Shown here piece after piece: positions 7,671-16,136 of a stretch of DNA of 64,000 bases (position 1 is the first letter of the stretch; each line of letters starts with the position of its first letter). The position numbers and the translations under genes are program-made. The notes below the pieces were generated by a model. The model ran no database searches. It saw only the letters and a program-made list of their open reading frames with translations, and was not told the origin of the DNA. The DNA is from JAVBPB01 sp031549965 (GTDB lineage: Bacteria > Bacillota > Clostridia > Lachnospirales > Lachnospiraceae), in contig JAVBPB010000003.1 of the NCBI GenBank assembly GCA_031549965.1, positions 13,547 to 77,546 of the forward strand, in the 5' to 3' direction.

Positions 7671-8537
7671 ATGAAAAGTATATTTAAAAAAAATCAGGTA
7701 ATAATAACATCACTTGCAATAATGATAGCTATTGCAGGATACTTGCAATTCACAGGAGGAGATCCATTAGATCAAACTACCATAACTCAAAGTGAAGATC
7801 AAAATAGTGATGAATTTGCTGATATTAGCGATGATTCTCTTAGTATGGAAGAAGCTCTTGATGCAGAAAACATGGCGGCTGTAGTTAATTTAGAAAGTGG
7901 AGAAGAATATGAAAGCGAACTTGTTGAAAAAGTAGATTCTGATGAAGCTAAAAAAACAACTAAAGAATCAGATAAAGATACAAAGGAAACAGATAAAGAC
8001 ACAAAAAGCAATAAGGATACAAAAGATAGTAAGGACTCAAAAGACAGTAAGGATACAAAAGATAGTAAAGACAGCACAAAAGATGCAAAAGACTCAGCAA
8101 GTAACGAAGACTCAAAAGAAGTAGCAAGCAGTGAAGAGGACTCAACTCCAGGTGAAGCTGTTTTAACAGGAAGCTCAAATGTAGTAAGCTTTGCAGCATC
8201 AGCAAAACTTAGCCGTGAACAGACAAGGGCAAAAAACAAGGAAGTACTAATGGATTTAATAAATAATGAGAACATTTCTGAAGCACAAAAACAAGATGCA
8301 ATCAACAATATGATAGAATTAACTTCAATTGCAGAAAAAGAAACTGCAACAGAAACTTTATTATCAGCTAAGGGCTATGAAGGTGCTATTGTAAGTATAA
8401 TTGATGATATGGTAGATGTAGTAATAAATAAAGAAAAATTAGAAGCAGCAGATGTTGCTAAAATTGAAGACATAGTAACCAGAAATACTGGTGTTGAAGT
8501 TAAGAACATAGTTATTACAACCATGAAAAATAAATAA
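7671..8537 (+). CDS. spoIIIAH: Stage III sporulation protein AH with expanded charged linker
   Basis: SpoIIIAH is anchored in the mother-cell membrane and its extracytoplasmic YscJ-like domain binds SpoIIQ from the forespore. Here it has 288 residues, longer than the roughly 210-230 usual. One membrane helix (about 10-27) precedes an acidic stretch, then a low-complexity Lys/Asp/Ser/Thr linker at about residues 93-145 built on KDSKDSKDTK-like units. The conserved ring-building domain runs from about 177 to the end (LSREQTRAKNKEVLMDLINN, then EDIVTRNTGVEVKNIVITT). The domain itself looks intact, so the protein should still pair with SpoIIQ. The linker could span a wider intermembrane gap. It is the last gene of the operon. 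Confidence 0.94.
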   Translation: MKSIFKKNQVIITSLAIMIAIAGYLQFTGGDPLDQTTITQSEDQNSDEFADISDDSLSMEEALDAENMAAVVNLESGEEYESELVEKVDSDEAKKTTKESDKDTKETDKDTKSNKDTKDSKDSKDSKDTKDSKDSTKDAKDSASNEDSKEVASSEEDSTPGEAVLTGSSNVVSFAASAKLSREQTRAKNKEVLMDLINNENISEAQKQDAINNMIELTSIAEKETATETLLSAKGYEGAIVSIIDDMVDVVINKEKLEAADVAKIEDIVTRNTGVEVKNIVITTMKNK

Positions 8538-8560
8538 ATTGAAAGTTTTGAAAAAATAAA

Positions 8561-8588
8561 TTGCAAATCTTTTTAAGTTTGCTATAAT
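8561..8588 (+). promoter_or_regulatory. Sigma-A promoter for the asp23-nusB-xse group
   Basis: TTGCAA (8561-8566), 16 bases, TATAAT (8583-8588), 33 bases before the asp23-family start codon. This separates vegetative genes from the sporulation operon upstream. Confidence 0.65.
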
Positions 8589-8621
8589 AGAGTTATATAT
8601 TGCAATTAGGAGGGAACAAAA

Positions 8622-9011
8622 TTGGAAAAAACACAAGACAATAGAAATACGTATAAGATACATGAGAATGGAAAAGTAGGAGAAGTACAAATTGCCGATG
8701 AGGTAGTTGCCATTATTGCAGGTCTAGCAGCAACTGAAGTTGAAGGGGTGGCTTCAATGGCTGGCAATATTACTAACGAATTAGTTGGTAAACTTGGAAT
8801 GAAGAATCTGTCTAAGGGCGTAGAAGTAGAAGTAGGCCCTGAATCTGTGTCTGCAAGCCTTGCTCTTACTCTTGAATATGGTTATAGTATACCAAAAGTA
8901 TCCCAACAGGTACAAGAAAGAGTTAAATCAGCAATTGAGAATATGACTGGCTTAAAAGTATCAGAAGTAAATGTAAGAATTGCAGGAGTTAATATCGAAA
9001 AAGGCAAATAA
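8622..9011 (+). CDS. Asp23/Gls24 family envelope stress protein (YqhY-like)
   Basis: A 129-residue member of the Asp23/Gls24 family. In this genomic position (before nusB) the Bacillus and Listeria orthologue is YqhY, linked to regulation of acetyl-CoA carboxylase and fatty-acid synthesis. Family signatures are EVQIADEVVAIIAGLAATEV followed by EGVASMAG, the central VEVGPESVSASLALTLEYG, and the C-terminal TGLKVSEVNVRIAGV. There is no membrane segment. The start is TTG, eight bases after a strong GGAGGG. The function here is inferred from family and synteny. Confidence 0.9.
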   Translation: MEKTQDNRNTYKIHENGKVGEVQIADEVVAIIAGLAATEVEGVASMAGNITNELVGKLGMKNLSKGVEVEVGPESVSASLALTLEYGYSIPKVSQQVQERVKSAIENMTGLKVSEVNVRIAGVNIEKGK

Positions 9012-9028
9012 GCTTTCTTAATGTTAAA

Positions 9029-9063
9029 TAAAAACCCTTAAACACTTGCTTTAAGGGTTTTTA
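9029..9063 (+). terminator. Terminator after the asp23-family gene
   Basis: Stem AAAAACCCTTAAA pairing with TTTAAGGGTTTTT around a 7-base loop, ending in T residues. It is followed within 25 bases by nusB, so read-through probably supplies nusB. Confidence 0.8.
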
Positions 9064-9085
9064 TATGAATTTATTGGAGGATAAT

Positions 9086-9484
9086 ATGAATCGAAGAATA
9101 AGAAGAGAGCATTTATTTAGATTGCTTTTTAGATTAGAATTTCATGAGGAAAACGAATATTTAGAACAAATTGAATTATACTTAGATAATATTAGTACAG
9201 AACATAATGAAGAAGATGATTTGTATTTAAAAGATACTTTTTTAAAGATTAAAGATTTAATCAATGAGATTGATACCAATATAAGTGAAGCTTCAGAAGG
9301 CTGGAAGATTGAACGTATGGGAAAAGTAGATCTAACAATTTTAAGAATAGCTTTTTACGAAATGAAATATGATGAAGATATACCTGATAGGGTAGCAATT
9401 AATGAGGCAGTGGAAATTGCCAAAAAATATGGACAGGACGAATCGGGAAGCTTTATTAACGGTATTTTAGCAAAGCTTATATAA
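9086..9484 (+). CDS. nusB: Transcription antitermination factor NusB
   Basis: NusB pairs with NusE (S10) and binds boxA RNA to support rRNA antitermination. The all-helical 132-residue protein shows the RRIRREHLFRLLFRLEFH N-terminus and the conserved C-terminal block RVAINEAVEIAKKYGQDESG followed by SFINGILAKL. The start is ATG 9086, five bases after GGAGG. A longer in-frame ATG at 9065 lies in the upstream terminator and would place the ribosome binding site inside the coding sequence. It is followed after nine bases by xseA; folD, often found here in relatives, is absent. Confidence 0.96.
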   Translation: MNRRIRREHLFRLLFRLEFHEENEYLEQIELYLDNISTEHNEEDDLYLKDTFLKIKDLINEIDTNISEASEGWKIERMGKVDLTILRIAFYEMKYDEDIPDRVAINEAVEIAKKYGQDESGSFINGILAKLI

Positions 9485-9493
9485 AGGTGATGT

Positions 9494-10702
9494 ATGGATA
9501 AAGTATATTCTGTAGCACAAATAAACGCATATATAAAAAATGTATTTGCAAATGATTACGCACTAAATAATATAAATATTAAAGGTGAGATATCTAATTG
9601 TAAGTATCACACATCAGGTCACATTTATTTTACCCTTAAGGATACTAAGAGTGTGTTATCTTGCGTAATGTTTGCGAGTCAAAGCAGCACTCTGCCCTTT
9701 AAATTAAAAGAAGGTCTTTTAGTAATAGCTTCTGGAAGTGTAGGAGTATATGAAAGAGACGGAAAATATCAGCTTTATGTAAATAATATTAAGCAAGCTG
9801 GTCTTGGAAATCTATATGAGCAATTTGAAGAATTAAAAAATAAACTTGAAAAAGAAGGCATTTTTAGTCAAAACAATAAAAAATCAATTCCCAAATATCC
9901 GAAGCAAGTTGGAATTGTAACTGCAAAAACAGGAGCAGTTATTAAGGATATAGTTAATGTATCCACCAGAAGGAATCCGTATGTGCAGTTGATATTGTAT
10001 CCTGCCGTAGTACAGGGAGATGAGGCACCTGAAAGTATAATAGAAGGTATTAAAACATTGGATGCAATGAATCTGGATACAATAATAATTGGCAGAGGTG
10101 GAGGTTCAATTGAAGATTTATGGGCTTTTAATAATGAAAAGGTTGTAAGGGAAATCTTTAATTGTAAAACACCAATTATATCTGCTGTAGGGCATGAAAC
10201 AGATATAACTTTGGCTGATTTTGTAAGTGATCTTAGGGCTCCTACCCCTTCAGCGGCAGCAGAGCTTTGTATAAATGACATAAAGCAATTAGAGGAAGAC
10301 TTAAAAATATATAATACCACATTGAATAAAATACTAAAAGGATGTATAATAATATATAAAAAGGACTTGGAAAAATTAGCAATAAAGCTTAGTCACAATA
10401 GTCCTGAGTTTAAAATTAGGGAAAAAAAGCAATATATTATTGATCTGGAAGAAAAAATAAATAATTTAATTAATAATAAGCTTAACAATAACAAATATAC
10501 ATTGGCGTTACTGATTGAAAAATTAAATGGTTTGTCTCCTCTTAATAAATTGCAAAAAGGTTACGCTCTCATTACAAACGATGATAATAAAATAATTAAA
10601 ACAGAAAAAGATATTAATGTTTCAGATACAATAAAAATACATATTATGGACGGAGAACTAACGGCAATTGTAAAAGATAAGAATAACAGGAGGCGATGCT
10701 AA
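9494..10702 (+). CDS. xseA: Exodeoxyribonuclease VII large subunit
   Basis: This is the catalytic subunit of exonuclease VII, which degrades single-stranded DNA from both ends. The 402-residue protein has the N-terminal OB-fold (NIKGEISNCKYHTSGHIYFT), the catalytic domain with KIGIVT-like (KQVGIVTAKTGAVIKDI), IIGRGGGSIEDLWAFN and SAVGHETDITLADFVSDLRA motifs, and a coiled-coil C-terminus. The C-terminal ending QKGYALITNDD is typical. The ATG follows AAGGTG, and the stop codon is directly adjacent to the xseB start. Confidence 0.97.
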   Translation: MDKVYSVAQINAYIKNVFANDYALNNINIKGEISNCKYHTSGHIYFTLKDTKSVLSCVMFASQSSTLPFKLKEGLLVIASGSVGVYERDGKYQLYVNNIKQAGLGNLYEQFEELKNKLEKEGIFSQNNKKSIPKYPKQVGIVTAKTGAVIKDIVNVSTRRNPYVQLILYPAVVQGDEAPESIIEGIKTLDAMNLDTIIIGRGGGSIEDLWAFNNEKVVREIFNCKTPIISAVGHETDITLADFVSDLRAPTPSAAAELCINDIKQLEEDLKIYNTTLNKILKGCIIIYKKDLEKLAIKLSHNSPEFKIREKKQYIIDLEEKINNLINNKLNNNKYTLALLIEKLNGLSPLNKLQKGYALITNDDNKIIKTEKDINVSDTIKIHIMDGELTAIVKDKNNRRRC

Positions 10703-10912
10703 GTGGCCAAATCACATAAATCTTTAGAAGATGCAATAGGTGAATTAAAAACAGTTATAGAAAAATTAGAAACTGATGAAACCAGCTTAGATAACTCATT
10801 TAAATTATATAATGAGGGATTAAAGTTAATTAAATATTGTAATGAATCCATAGATAAAGTTGAAAAAAAACTTATAATCATAAATGAAGCAGGTGCTAAT
10901 AATGAATTTTGA
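10703..10912 (+). CDS. xseB: Exodeoxyribonuclease VII small subunit
   Basis: A small helical-hairpin subunit (69 residues) that binds the XseA coiled coil in several copies. The family pattern SLEDAIGELKTVIEKLETDE followed by SLDNSFKLYNEGLKLIKYCN is complete. The GTG start follows GGAGG and touches the xseA stop codon, which points to translational coupling. Its 3' end overlaps the ispA start by 11 bases in another frame. Confidence 0.95.
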   Translation: MAKSHKSLEDAIGELKTVIEKLETDETSLDNSFKLYNEGLKLIKYCNESIDKVEKKLIIINEAGANNEF

Positions 10913-11789
10913 AAAAGAACATGCAATAAGAATAGAAGAAATAGAAGATATAATAAAAGGATATATGCCAAAAGAGGAAGGTTTTCAAAAAACCATATTT
11001 GAGGCAATGAATTATAATTTAAACTCCGGCGGTAAAAGACTAAGACCCAATTTAATGAGAGAAACCTATAGATTATTTATGGGGAAAGAAAAGGTTATAG
11101 AGCCGTTTATGGCCGCCATTGAATTAATTCATACCTATTCATTAGTACATGATGATTTGCCTGCAATAGATAATGATGATTATAGAAGAGGAAGAAAGAC
11201 CACCCATATTATCTATGGAGAAGGAATGGCTGTCCTTACAGGAGATGCACTTCTAAATTATGGTTTTGAGATTGCTACAACTGCATTTGGAGGAACATAT
11301 AAAGACGTAATTATTGCAAGAGCACTTAAGGTTTTAGCATCTAAAGCAGGAGTTTTTGGTATGATTGGCGGACAAGTTGTGGATGTAGAATCATCAGGAA
11401 TAGGAATTGATAAATCAAAGCTAGATTTTATCTATCAATTAAAAACAAGTGCCTTAATTGAGGCGTCAATGATGATTGGTGCTATTTTAGGCGGAGCTGA
11501 TTTATCACAGGTAGCTTTAATAGAAACAATTGCAAGGGACATAGGACTTGCATTTCAAATACAAGATGATATATTAGATGTAACTAGCAGTACTGAAGTT
11601 TTAGGAAAACAGGTTGGAAGTGACGAAAAGAATCAAAAAACAACCTTTGTAACACTAGAAGGCATTGATAATGCAAAACAACAAGTTATAGAATTATCAA
11701 ATAGAGCAGTTAACGCTTTAATGGTTATTTCAAAAGAAAATGAATATTTAATAGAACTTATTACCAACTTAATAAATAGAGAAAAGTAA
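10902..11789 (+). CDS. ispA: Polyprenyl (farnesyl/geranyl) diphosphate synthase
   Basis: The enzyme condenses isopentenyl and dimethylallyl diphosphate to geranyl/farnesyl diphosphate, feeding quinone, undecaprenyl and other isoprenoids. Both Asp-rich Mg sites are present: the first in VHDDLPAIDNDDYRRGRKTT and the second in FQIQDDILDVTS. The GGKRLRPNL motif is also present. The 295 residues match short-chain synthases. The start is ATG 10902 inside the last codons of xseB, seven bases after AGGTG. It is followed by dxs, so precursor supply and chain elongation are co-expressed. Confidence 0.95.
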   Translation: MNFEKEHAIRIEEIEDIIKGYMPKEEGFQKTIFEAMNYNLNSGGKRLRPNLMRETYRLFMGKEKVIEPFMAAIELIHTYSLVHDDLPAIDNDDYRRGRKTTHIIYGEGMAVLTGDALLNYGFEIATTAFGGTYKDVIIARALKVLASKAGVFGMIGGQVVDVESSGIGIDKSKLDFIYQLKTSALIEASMMIGAILGGADLSQVALIETIARDIGLAFQIQDDILDVTSSTEVLGKQVGSDEKNQKTTFVTLEGIDNAKQQVIELSNRAVNALMVISKENEYLIELITNLINREK

Positions 11790-11801
11790 GAGGTATAAAA
11801 T

Positions 11802-13691
11802 TTGTTTGAAATATTAAATAAAATTAACAATCCAAATGATATAAAAGATATTGAGCCTAATCAGTATGATAAGCTTGCAAAAGAAATCAGAAGATTTTTA
11901 ATTACGAAAGTAAGCCAGACAGGCGGGCATTTGGCTTCTAATTTAGGTGTTGTAGAATTAACTATGGCATTACATCTTTTTTTGAATTTCCCAGAGGATA
12001 AACTTATTTGGGATGTGGGTCATCAGTCCTATACACATAAGTTACTTACCGGAAGGAAAAACTTGTTTGACAGCTTAAGAACTTTTGAAGGATTAAGCGG
12101 ATTTCCAAAGACTAAAGAAAGCTCTTGCGATGCATTTGATACAGGACATAGCTCTACATCTGTTTCTTTAGCACTTGGATTTACAAAGGCAAGAGATCTA
12201 CAACTAAAAAATAATAAAGTTGTGGCAGTAATTGGTGATGGTGCATTATCAGGTGGAATGGCATATGAAGCTTTAAATAATGCGGCACGTCTAAAATCTA
12301 ATATGATAATAGTATTAAATGATAATGATATGTCAATTTCTAAAAATGTAGGCGGTATGTCTAATTATTTGGGAAATTTAAGAACCACAGAATCTTACAT
12401 TGGCTTAAAATCAGGAATAGAAAGAATACTTTCTAATATACCTAATGTAGGTAATACTTTAGTAAAAAAAATTAGAAAGTCCAAAGATTCAATAAAGCAT
12501 TTACTTATTCCAGGAATGTTGTTTGAGGATATGGGGATAACTTATATAGGTCCTATTGATGGGCATAATATAACTCAAATGTTGGAAGCATTTCATAATG
12601 CAAAAAGAAAAAAAAGTGCTGTATTAATTCATGTTATTACAAAAAAAGGAAAAGGCTATGCTCTTGCCGAACAAAATCCATCTAAATTTCATGGAGTGAA
12701 TCCTTTTGATATAAAAACAGGTTCTTCAATAAATATAAAAACAGGTACCACTTATACAGAAGTATTTTCAAATGAAATGGTTAATATAGCAAAGGAAAAT
12801 AATAAAGTTGTAGCAATAACAGCCGCCATGTCATCAGGCACAGGCCTTGAAGAGTTTCAAAAATTATATCCCCATAGATTTTTTGATGTTGGAATAGCAG
12901 AAGAACATGGGGTAACTTTTGCAGCAGGTATGGCAGCCGATGGCATAAAGCCTGTGGTTGCAATATATTCCTCATTTTTGCAAAGAGCATATGATCAAAT
13001 ACTTCACGATGTTTGCATACAAAAATTATCGGTTTTATTTGCAATAGACAGATCAGGTATAGTTGGAAGCGATGGGGAAACTCATCAGGGAACTTTTGAT
13101 ATATCATATTTATCAAATATACCTAATATGACGATTATTTCACCTAAAAATGGAATAGAATTATCAGCTATGTTAAAATTTGGTATTGACTTTAATGGGC
13201 CTATTGCCATAAAATATCCAAGAGGAGAAGTTAATACAGAATTAGATGAATTTAATATGCCTATAGAGCCGTTTAAATGTGAAATGATATATGAGGAAAA
13301 GGATATATTATTAATTGCAGTTGGAGATATGGTAAATATAGCCAATACAGTAAGAGCCTTATTAAAAGAAGATGGTTTTAGAAATATTAGTCTTATGAAT
13401 GTAAGATTTATCAAGCCATTTGATGAGGAAAAGCTAAAAGAACTTTCAACAAGTCATAGTATATTTATAACTATTGAAGACAATGTTATCATTGGAAGTT
13501 TTGGTCAGATAATTTCTTCGTTTATATGTACAAATAAATTAAATGTTGAATTACTTAATTTTTCAGTTCCCGATGAATATATTCAACATGGAGACGTGAA
13601 TATACTTAGAGATAAAATAGGATTAAGCCCACAAAAAATATTTGATAGAATAGTGGCTGAATATGGAGGACACTTTGAAAGAGAGACTTGA
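11802..13691 (+). CDS. dxs: 1-deoxy-D-xylulose-5-phosphate synthase
   Basis: Dxs joins pyruvate and glyceraldehyde 3-phosphate to give DXP, the entry step of the MEP isoprenoid pathway and a source of thiamine and pyridoxal precursors. The 629-residue length is standard. Visible features are the substrate-binding VGHQSYTHKLLTGR, the ThDP/Mg motif GDGALSGGMAYEALNNA through VLNDNDMSIS, the general-acid GIAEEHGVTFAAGMA, and the transketolase C-terminal domain. The TTG start lies 10 bases after AGAGGT. The stop overlaps the tlyA start. Confidence 0.97.
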   Translation: MFEILNKINNPNDIKDIEPNQYDKLAKEIRRFLITKVSQTGGHLASNLGVVELTMALHLFLNFPEDKLIWDVGHQSYTHKLLTGRKNLFDSLRTFEGLSGFPKTKESSCDAFDTGHSSTSVSLALGFTKARDLQLKNNKVVAVIGDGALSGGMAYEALNNAARLKSNMIIVLNDNDMSISKNVGGMSNYLGNLRTTESYIGLKSGIERILSNIPNVGNTLVKKIRKSKDSIKHLLIPGMLFEDMGITYIGPIDGHNITQMLEAFHNAKRKKSAVLIHVITKKGKGYALAEQNPSKFHGVNPFDIKTGSSINIKTGTTYTEVFSNEMVNIAKENNKVVAITAAMSSGTGLEEFQKLYPHRFFDVGIAEEHGVTFAAGMAADGIKPVVAIYSSFLQRAYDQILHDVCIQKLSVLFAIDRSGIVGSDGETHQGTFDISYLSNIPNMTIISPKNGIELSAMLKFGIDFNGPIAIKYPRGEVNTELDEFNMPIEPFKCEMIYEEKDILLIAVGDMVNIANTVRALLKEDGFRNISLMNVRFIKPFDEEKLKELSTSHSIFITIEDNVIIGSFGQIISSFICTNKLNVELLNFSVPDEYIQHGDVNILRDKIGLSPQKIFDRIVAEYGGHFERET

Positions 13692-14469
13692 CGTTTTACT
13701 GGTAAAAAGGAATTTAGCTGAATCCAGAGAAAAAGCCAAAGCTATAATAATGTCTGGTGTTGTCTTTGTAAAAGGAGAAAGAGAAGATAAGTCTGGCAGT
13801 ACATTTGAAGAAAATGTTATTATTGAAATAAAGGGGAATACACAAAAATATGTAAGCCGTGGTGGTTTAAAGCTTGAAAAAGCCATAAATAATTTTAATA
13901 TAGAATTAATTGATAAAATATGTATGGACATAGGAGCATCTACAGGTGGTTTTACAGATTGTATGTTACAAAATGGAGCGAAAAAAGTTTATTCTGTAGA
14001 TGTAGGTCATGGACAACTTGCATGGTCGTTAAGAAATAATGAAAAAGTAATATGTATGGAAAAAACTAATATTAGGTATATTTTACCAGAACATATTGAA
14101 GATATTATTGACTTTGCTTCAATTGATGTTTCTTTTATTTCTCTAACCAAAGTACTCCTTCCAATTAAAGCTTTACTAAGTAAAGATGCAATGATTGTTT
14201 GTCTTATAAAACCCCAATTTGAAGCCGGAAGAGAAAAGGTTGGAAAAAAGGGAGTGGTAAGGGATCCATTAGTGCATATTGAAGTAATTGAGAAAATAGT
14301 CGGATTTTCAAATGAGAATGGATTTGGTATAATAAATCTAGATTTTTCTCCAATAAAAGGACCAGAAGGAAACATTGAATATCTATTAAACCTAAGTAAT
14401 AATAAGGATTCTGAGAATAAATGTAAAAAAATAAAAGAAATAGTTGAAAGTGCACACAAAACAGTGTAA
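13675..14469 (+). CDS. tlyA: TlyA family rRNA 2'-O-methyltransferase (hemolysin-A-like)
   Basis: TlyA proteins methylate ribose positions in 16S/23S rRNA. The protein begins with an S4 RNA-binding domain (ERLDVLLVKRNLAESREKAK) and continues with an FtsJ-like Rossmann methyltransferase domain containing the SAM site DIGASTGGFTDCMLQNGAKK. I favour TTG 13675 (264 residues), five bases after GGAGGA, because it yields the family N-terminus. The in-frame ATG at 13663 has no ribosome binding site. It overlaps dxs by 17 bases, which suggests coupled translation. Confidence 0.93.
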   Translation: MKERLDVLLVKRNLAESREKAKAIIMSGVVFVKGEREDKSGSTFEENVIIEIKGNTQKYVSRGGLKLEKAINNFNIELIDKICMDIGASTGGFTDCMLQNGAKKVYSVDVGHGQLAWSLRNNEKVICMEKTNIRYILPEHIEDIIDFASIDVSFISLTKVLLPIKALLSKDAMIVCLIKPQFEAGREKVGKKGVVRDPLVHIEVIEKIVGFSNENGFGIINLDFSPIKGPEGNIEYLLNLSNNKDSENKCKKIKEIVESAHKTV

Positions 14470-14548
14470 TATATATTATATTGGTTTATGATAATTAAAT
14501 ACTTGATATTGATATTTAAACCAATTTATGGTGTGATTAGGTGAGACA

Positions 14549-15421
14549 ATGGACAAGTACTGTATTATTGCTAATAGTAACAAGGATGAGAACTTTGAGT
14601 TAACACAAATAATCAAAGACTATCTTGAAGAGCATAATAAGATATGTATTATCCCTAAAAGATGCGAGGATGTAAATAAAAAAGATTTTGGGTATGCTGA
14701 TATTGATTCAATTCCAGATGAAGTTGAGTGTGCAATTGTTCTTGGAGGTGATGGTACAATAATACAGGCAGCCAGTAAATTGGCAACTAAGGATATTCCC
14801 ATATTTGGAGTTAACTTAGGAACATTAGGATTCTTGGCAGAAATAGAGAAGCATGATATAATAAAGTCACTGGATTGCTTAATGGAGGATAACTTATGGA
14901 TTGAAAGGAGAATGATGCTTTCGGGGGTTGTAGAACATGAGGGAAAGAAAAGTTTTAAGGGACGTGCTTTAAATGATGTGGTTATTACAAGAAGTGGATT
15001 TTCAAGAATTATTAAAGTAATGATTTACATTAATGGAGAATTGGTTGATACATATAGAGGTGATGGAGTAATTATATCTACACCTACAGGTTCAACGGCT
15101 TACAATTTATCTGCAGGAGGTCCAATAGCAACACCAAGCTCAAACACCATGATAATAACGCCAGTTTGTCCACATACACTTATATCAAGAAGTATAATTG
15201 TATCTGCTACAGATAAGATCGTTGTAGAAATTGGACTTAGCAAAAAAACGCAGAAGGAGGAGGCTATAGCGACCTTTGATGGAAACATAGGATTAGATCT
15301 AGAGACTGGAGACAGAATCGAGATATGCAAGACAAAAGAAGAAACAAAATTAATAAAGATAAATAACATAAGCTTTTTCGAAATACTAAGAAATAAAATA
15401 GGATCAGACAAAGGGGAATGA
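14549..15421 (+). CDS. nadK: NAD kinase
   Basis: NadK phosphorylates NAD to NADP with ATP or polyphosphate. Motifs are GGDGTIIQAA, NLGTLGFLAEI, LNDVVITRSG, RGDGVIISTPTGSTAYNLSA and the C-terminal beta domain. The 290 residues are normal. The start ATG follows AGGTGAGAC. Its stop (TGA) overlaps the region just upstream of argR, and the pair nadK-argR-recN is a standard Firmicute cluster. Confidence 0.96.
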   Translation: MDKYCIIANSNKDENFELTQIIKDYLEEHNKICIIPKRCEDVNKKDFGYADIDSIPDEVECAIVLGGDGTIIQAASKLATKDIPIFGVNLGTLGFLAEIEKHDIIKSLDCLMEDNLWIERRMMLSGVVEHEGKKSFKGRALNDVVITRSGFSRIIKVMIYINGELVDTYRGDGVIISTPTGSTAYNLSAGGPIATPSSNTMIITPVCPHTLISRSIIVSATDKIVVEIGLSKKTQKEEAIATFDGNIGLDLETGDRIEICKTKEETKLIKINNISFFEILRNKIGSDKGE

Positions 15422-15423
15422 GA

Positions 15424-15915
15424 ATGAAAATTGAGAGACAATCAAAAATAATCGAAATTGTTAGTAAAAACAATATTGAAACTCAGGATGAGATATCAGA
15501 ATTACTTACTCAGGCAGGGTTCAATGTAACTCAAGCAACTATATCAAGAGATATAAGAGAACTTAAACTTACGAAAGTCACTGTAGATGGAGGTAAACAA
15601 AAATACGCAGTACTTAAAAATCAAGAAGTTGGTTTAGGTGACAGATATGTTCGCATACTTAAGAATGCTTTTGTTTCTATGGATATAGCACAAAACATTT
15701 TAGTAATTAAAACTGTATCAGGAATGGCAATGGCAGTGGCAACAGCCCTAGATGCTATGCATATAAGCGGAATTGTTGGATGTATAGCTGGAGATGATAC
15801 AATTATGTGTGCAGTTCGCACTCAGGAAGATACTATAGATGTTATGGACAAACTTAAAAAAATGTTAAATTCTAAACTTGGAGAAAATAACGACTACGAA
15901 GAATACGAGGAATAA
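15424..15915 (+). CDS. argR: Arginine repressor ArgR
   Basis: ArgR is a hexameric regulator that uses arginine as corepressor for arginine biosynthesis and catabolism genes. It has an N-terminal winged helix (TQDEISELLTQAGFNVTQAT, then ISRDIRELKL) and a C-terminal oligomerisation and arginine-binding domain with the diagnostic GDDT (CIAGDDTIMCAVRT). I chose ATG 15424 (163 residues), seven bases after AAGGGG; the in-frame ATG at 15418 is too close to that site. The acidic tail (ENNDYEEYEE) is an unusual extension. Confidence 0.95.
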   Translation: MKIERQSKIIEIVSKNNIETQDEISELLTQAGFNVTQATISRDIRELKLTKVTVDGGKQKYAVLKNQEVGLGDRYVRILKNAFVSMDIAQNILVIKTVSGMAMAVATALDAMHISGIVGCIAGDDTIMCAVRTQEDTIDVMDKLKKMLNSKLGENNDYEEYEE

Positions 15916-15939
15916 TTAAATATGGGTTATATATTAATG

Positions 15940-15971
15940 CATCGGTCAATATTAGTGACCGATGTTTTATT
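15940..15971 (+). terminator. Terminator of the dxs-argR transcript
   Basis: Nine-bp stem (CATCGGTCA with TGACCGATG) and a 7-base loop followed by TTTTATTCTT. Confidence 0.8.
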
Positions 15972-15996
15972 CTTATAGGAAAAAATATCCTATAAG
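15972..15996. repeat. Perfect 9-bp inverted repeat after the argR terminator
   Basis: CTTATAGGA and TCCTATAAG around a 7-base A-rich loop. It sits immediately after the terminator and about 140 bases before the Big_2 gene, so it could be a second hairpin or a regulator site. Confidence 0.5.
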
Positions 15997-16136
15997 ATTA
16001 AATACATAAAAAGGTTACATAACTTTATTAATAAAATTGAAAAAAAACTAAGGTTTTGTAAAAACTTAGACGATATATATTTCAAAGCTATCTATACAAT
16101 GTGACTACTAGTTTGATTATTGAGGAGGCAATTAAA

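Noticed and set aside
10884..10912. Frameshift between xseB and ispA
   Set aside because: The 11-base overlap is a normal coupled junction; both proteins have complete, family-typical ends.
13663..13691. dxs-tlyA overlap as a sequencing error
   Set aside because: Dxs ends at its usual length and TlyA begins with a typical S4 domain after a GGAGGA site; overlap of 17 bases is plausible.
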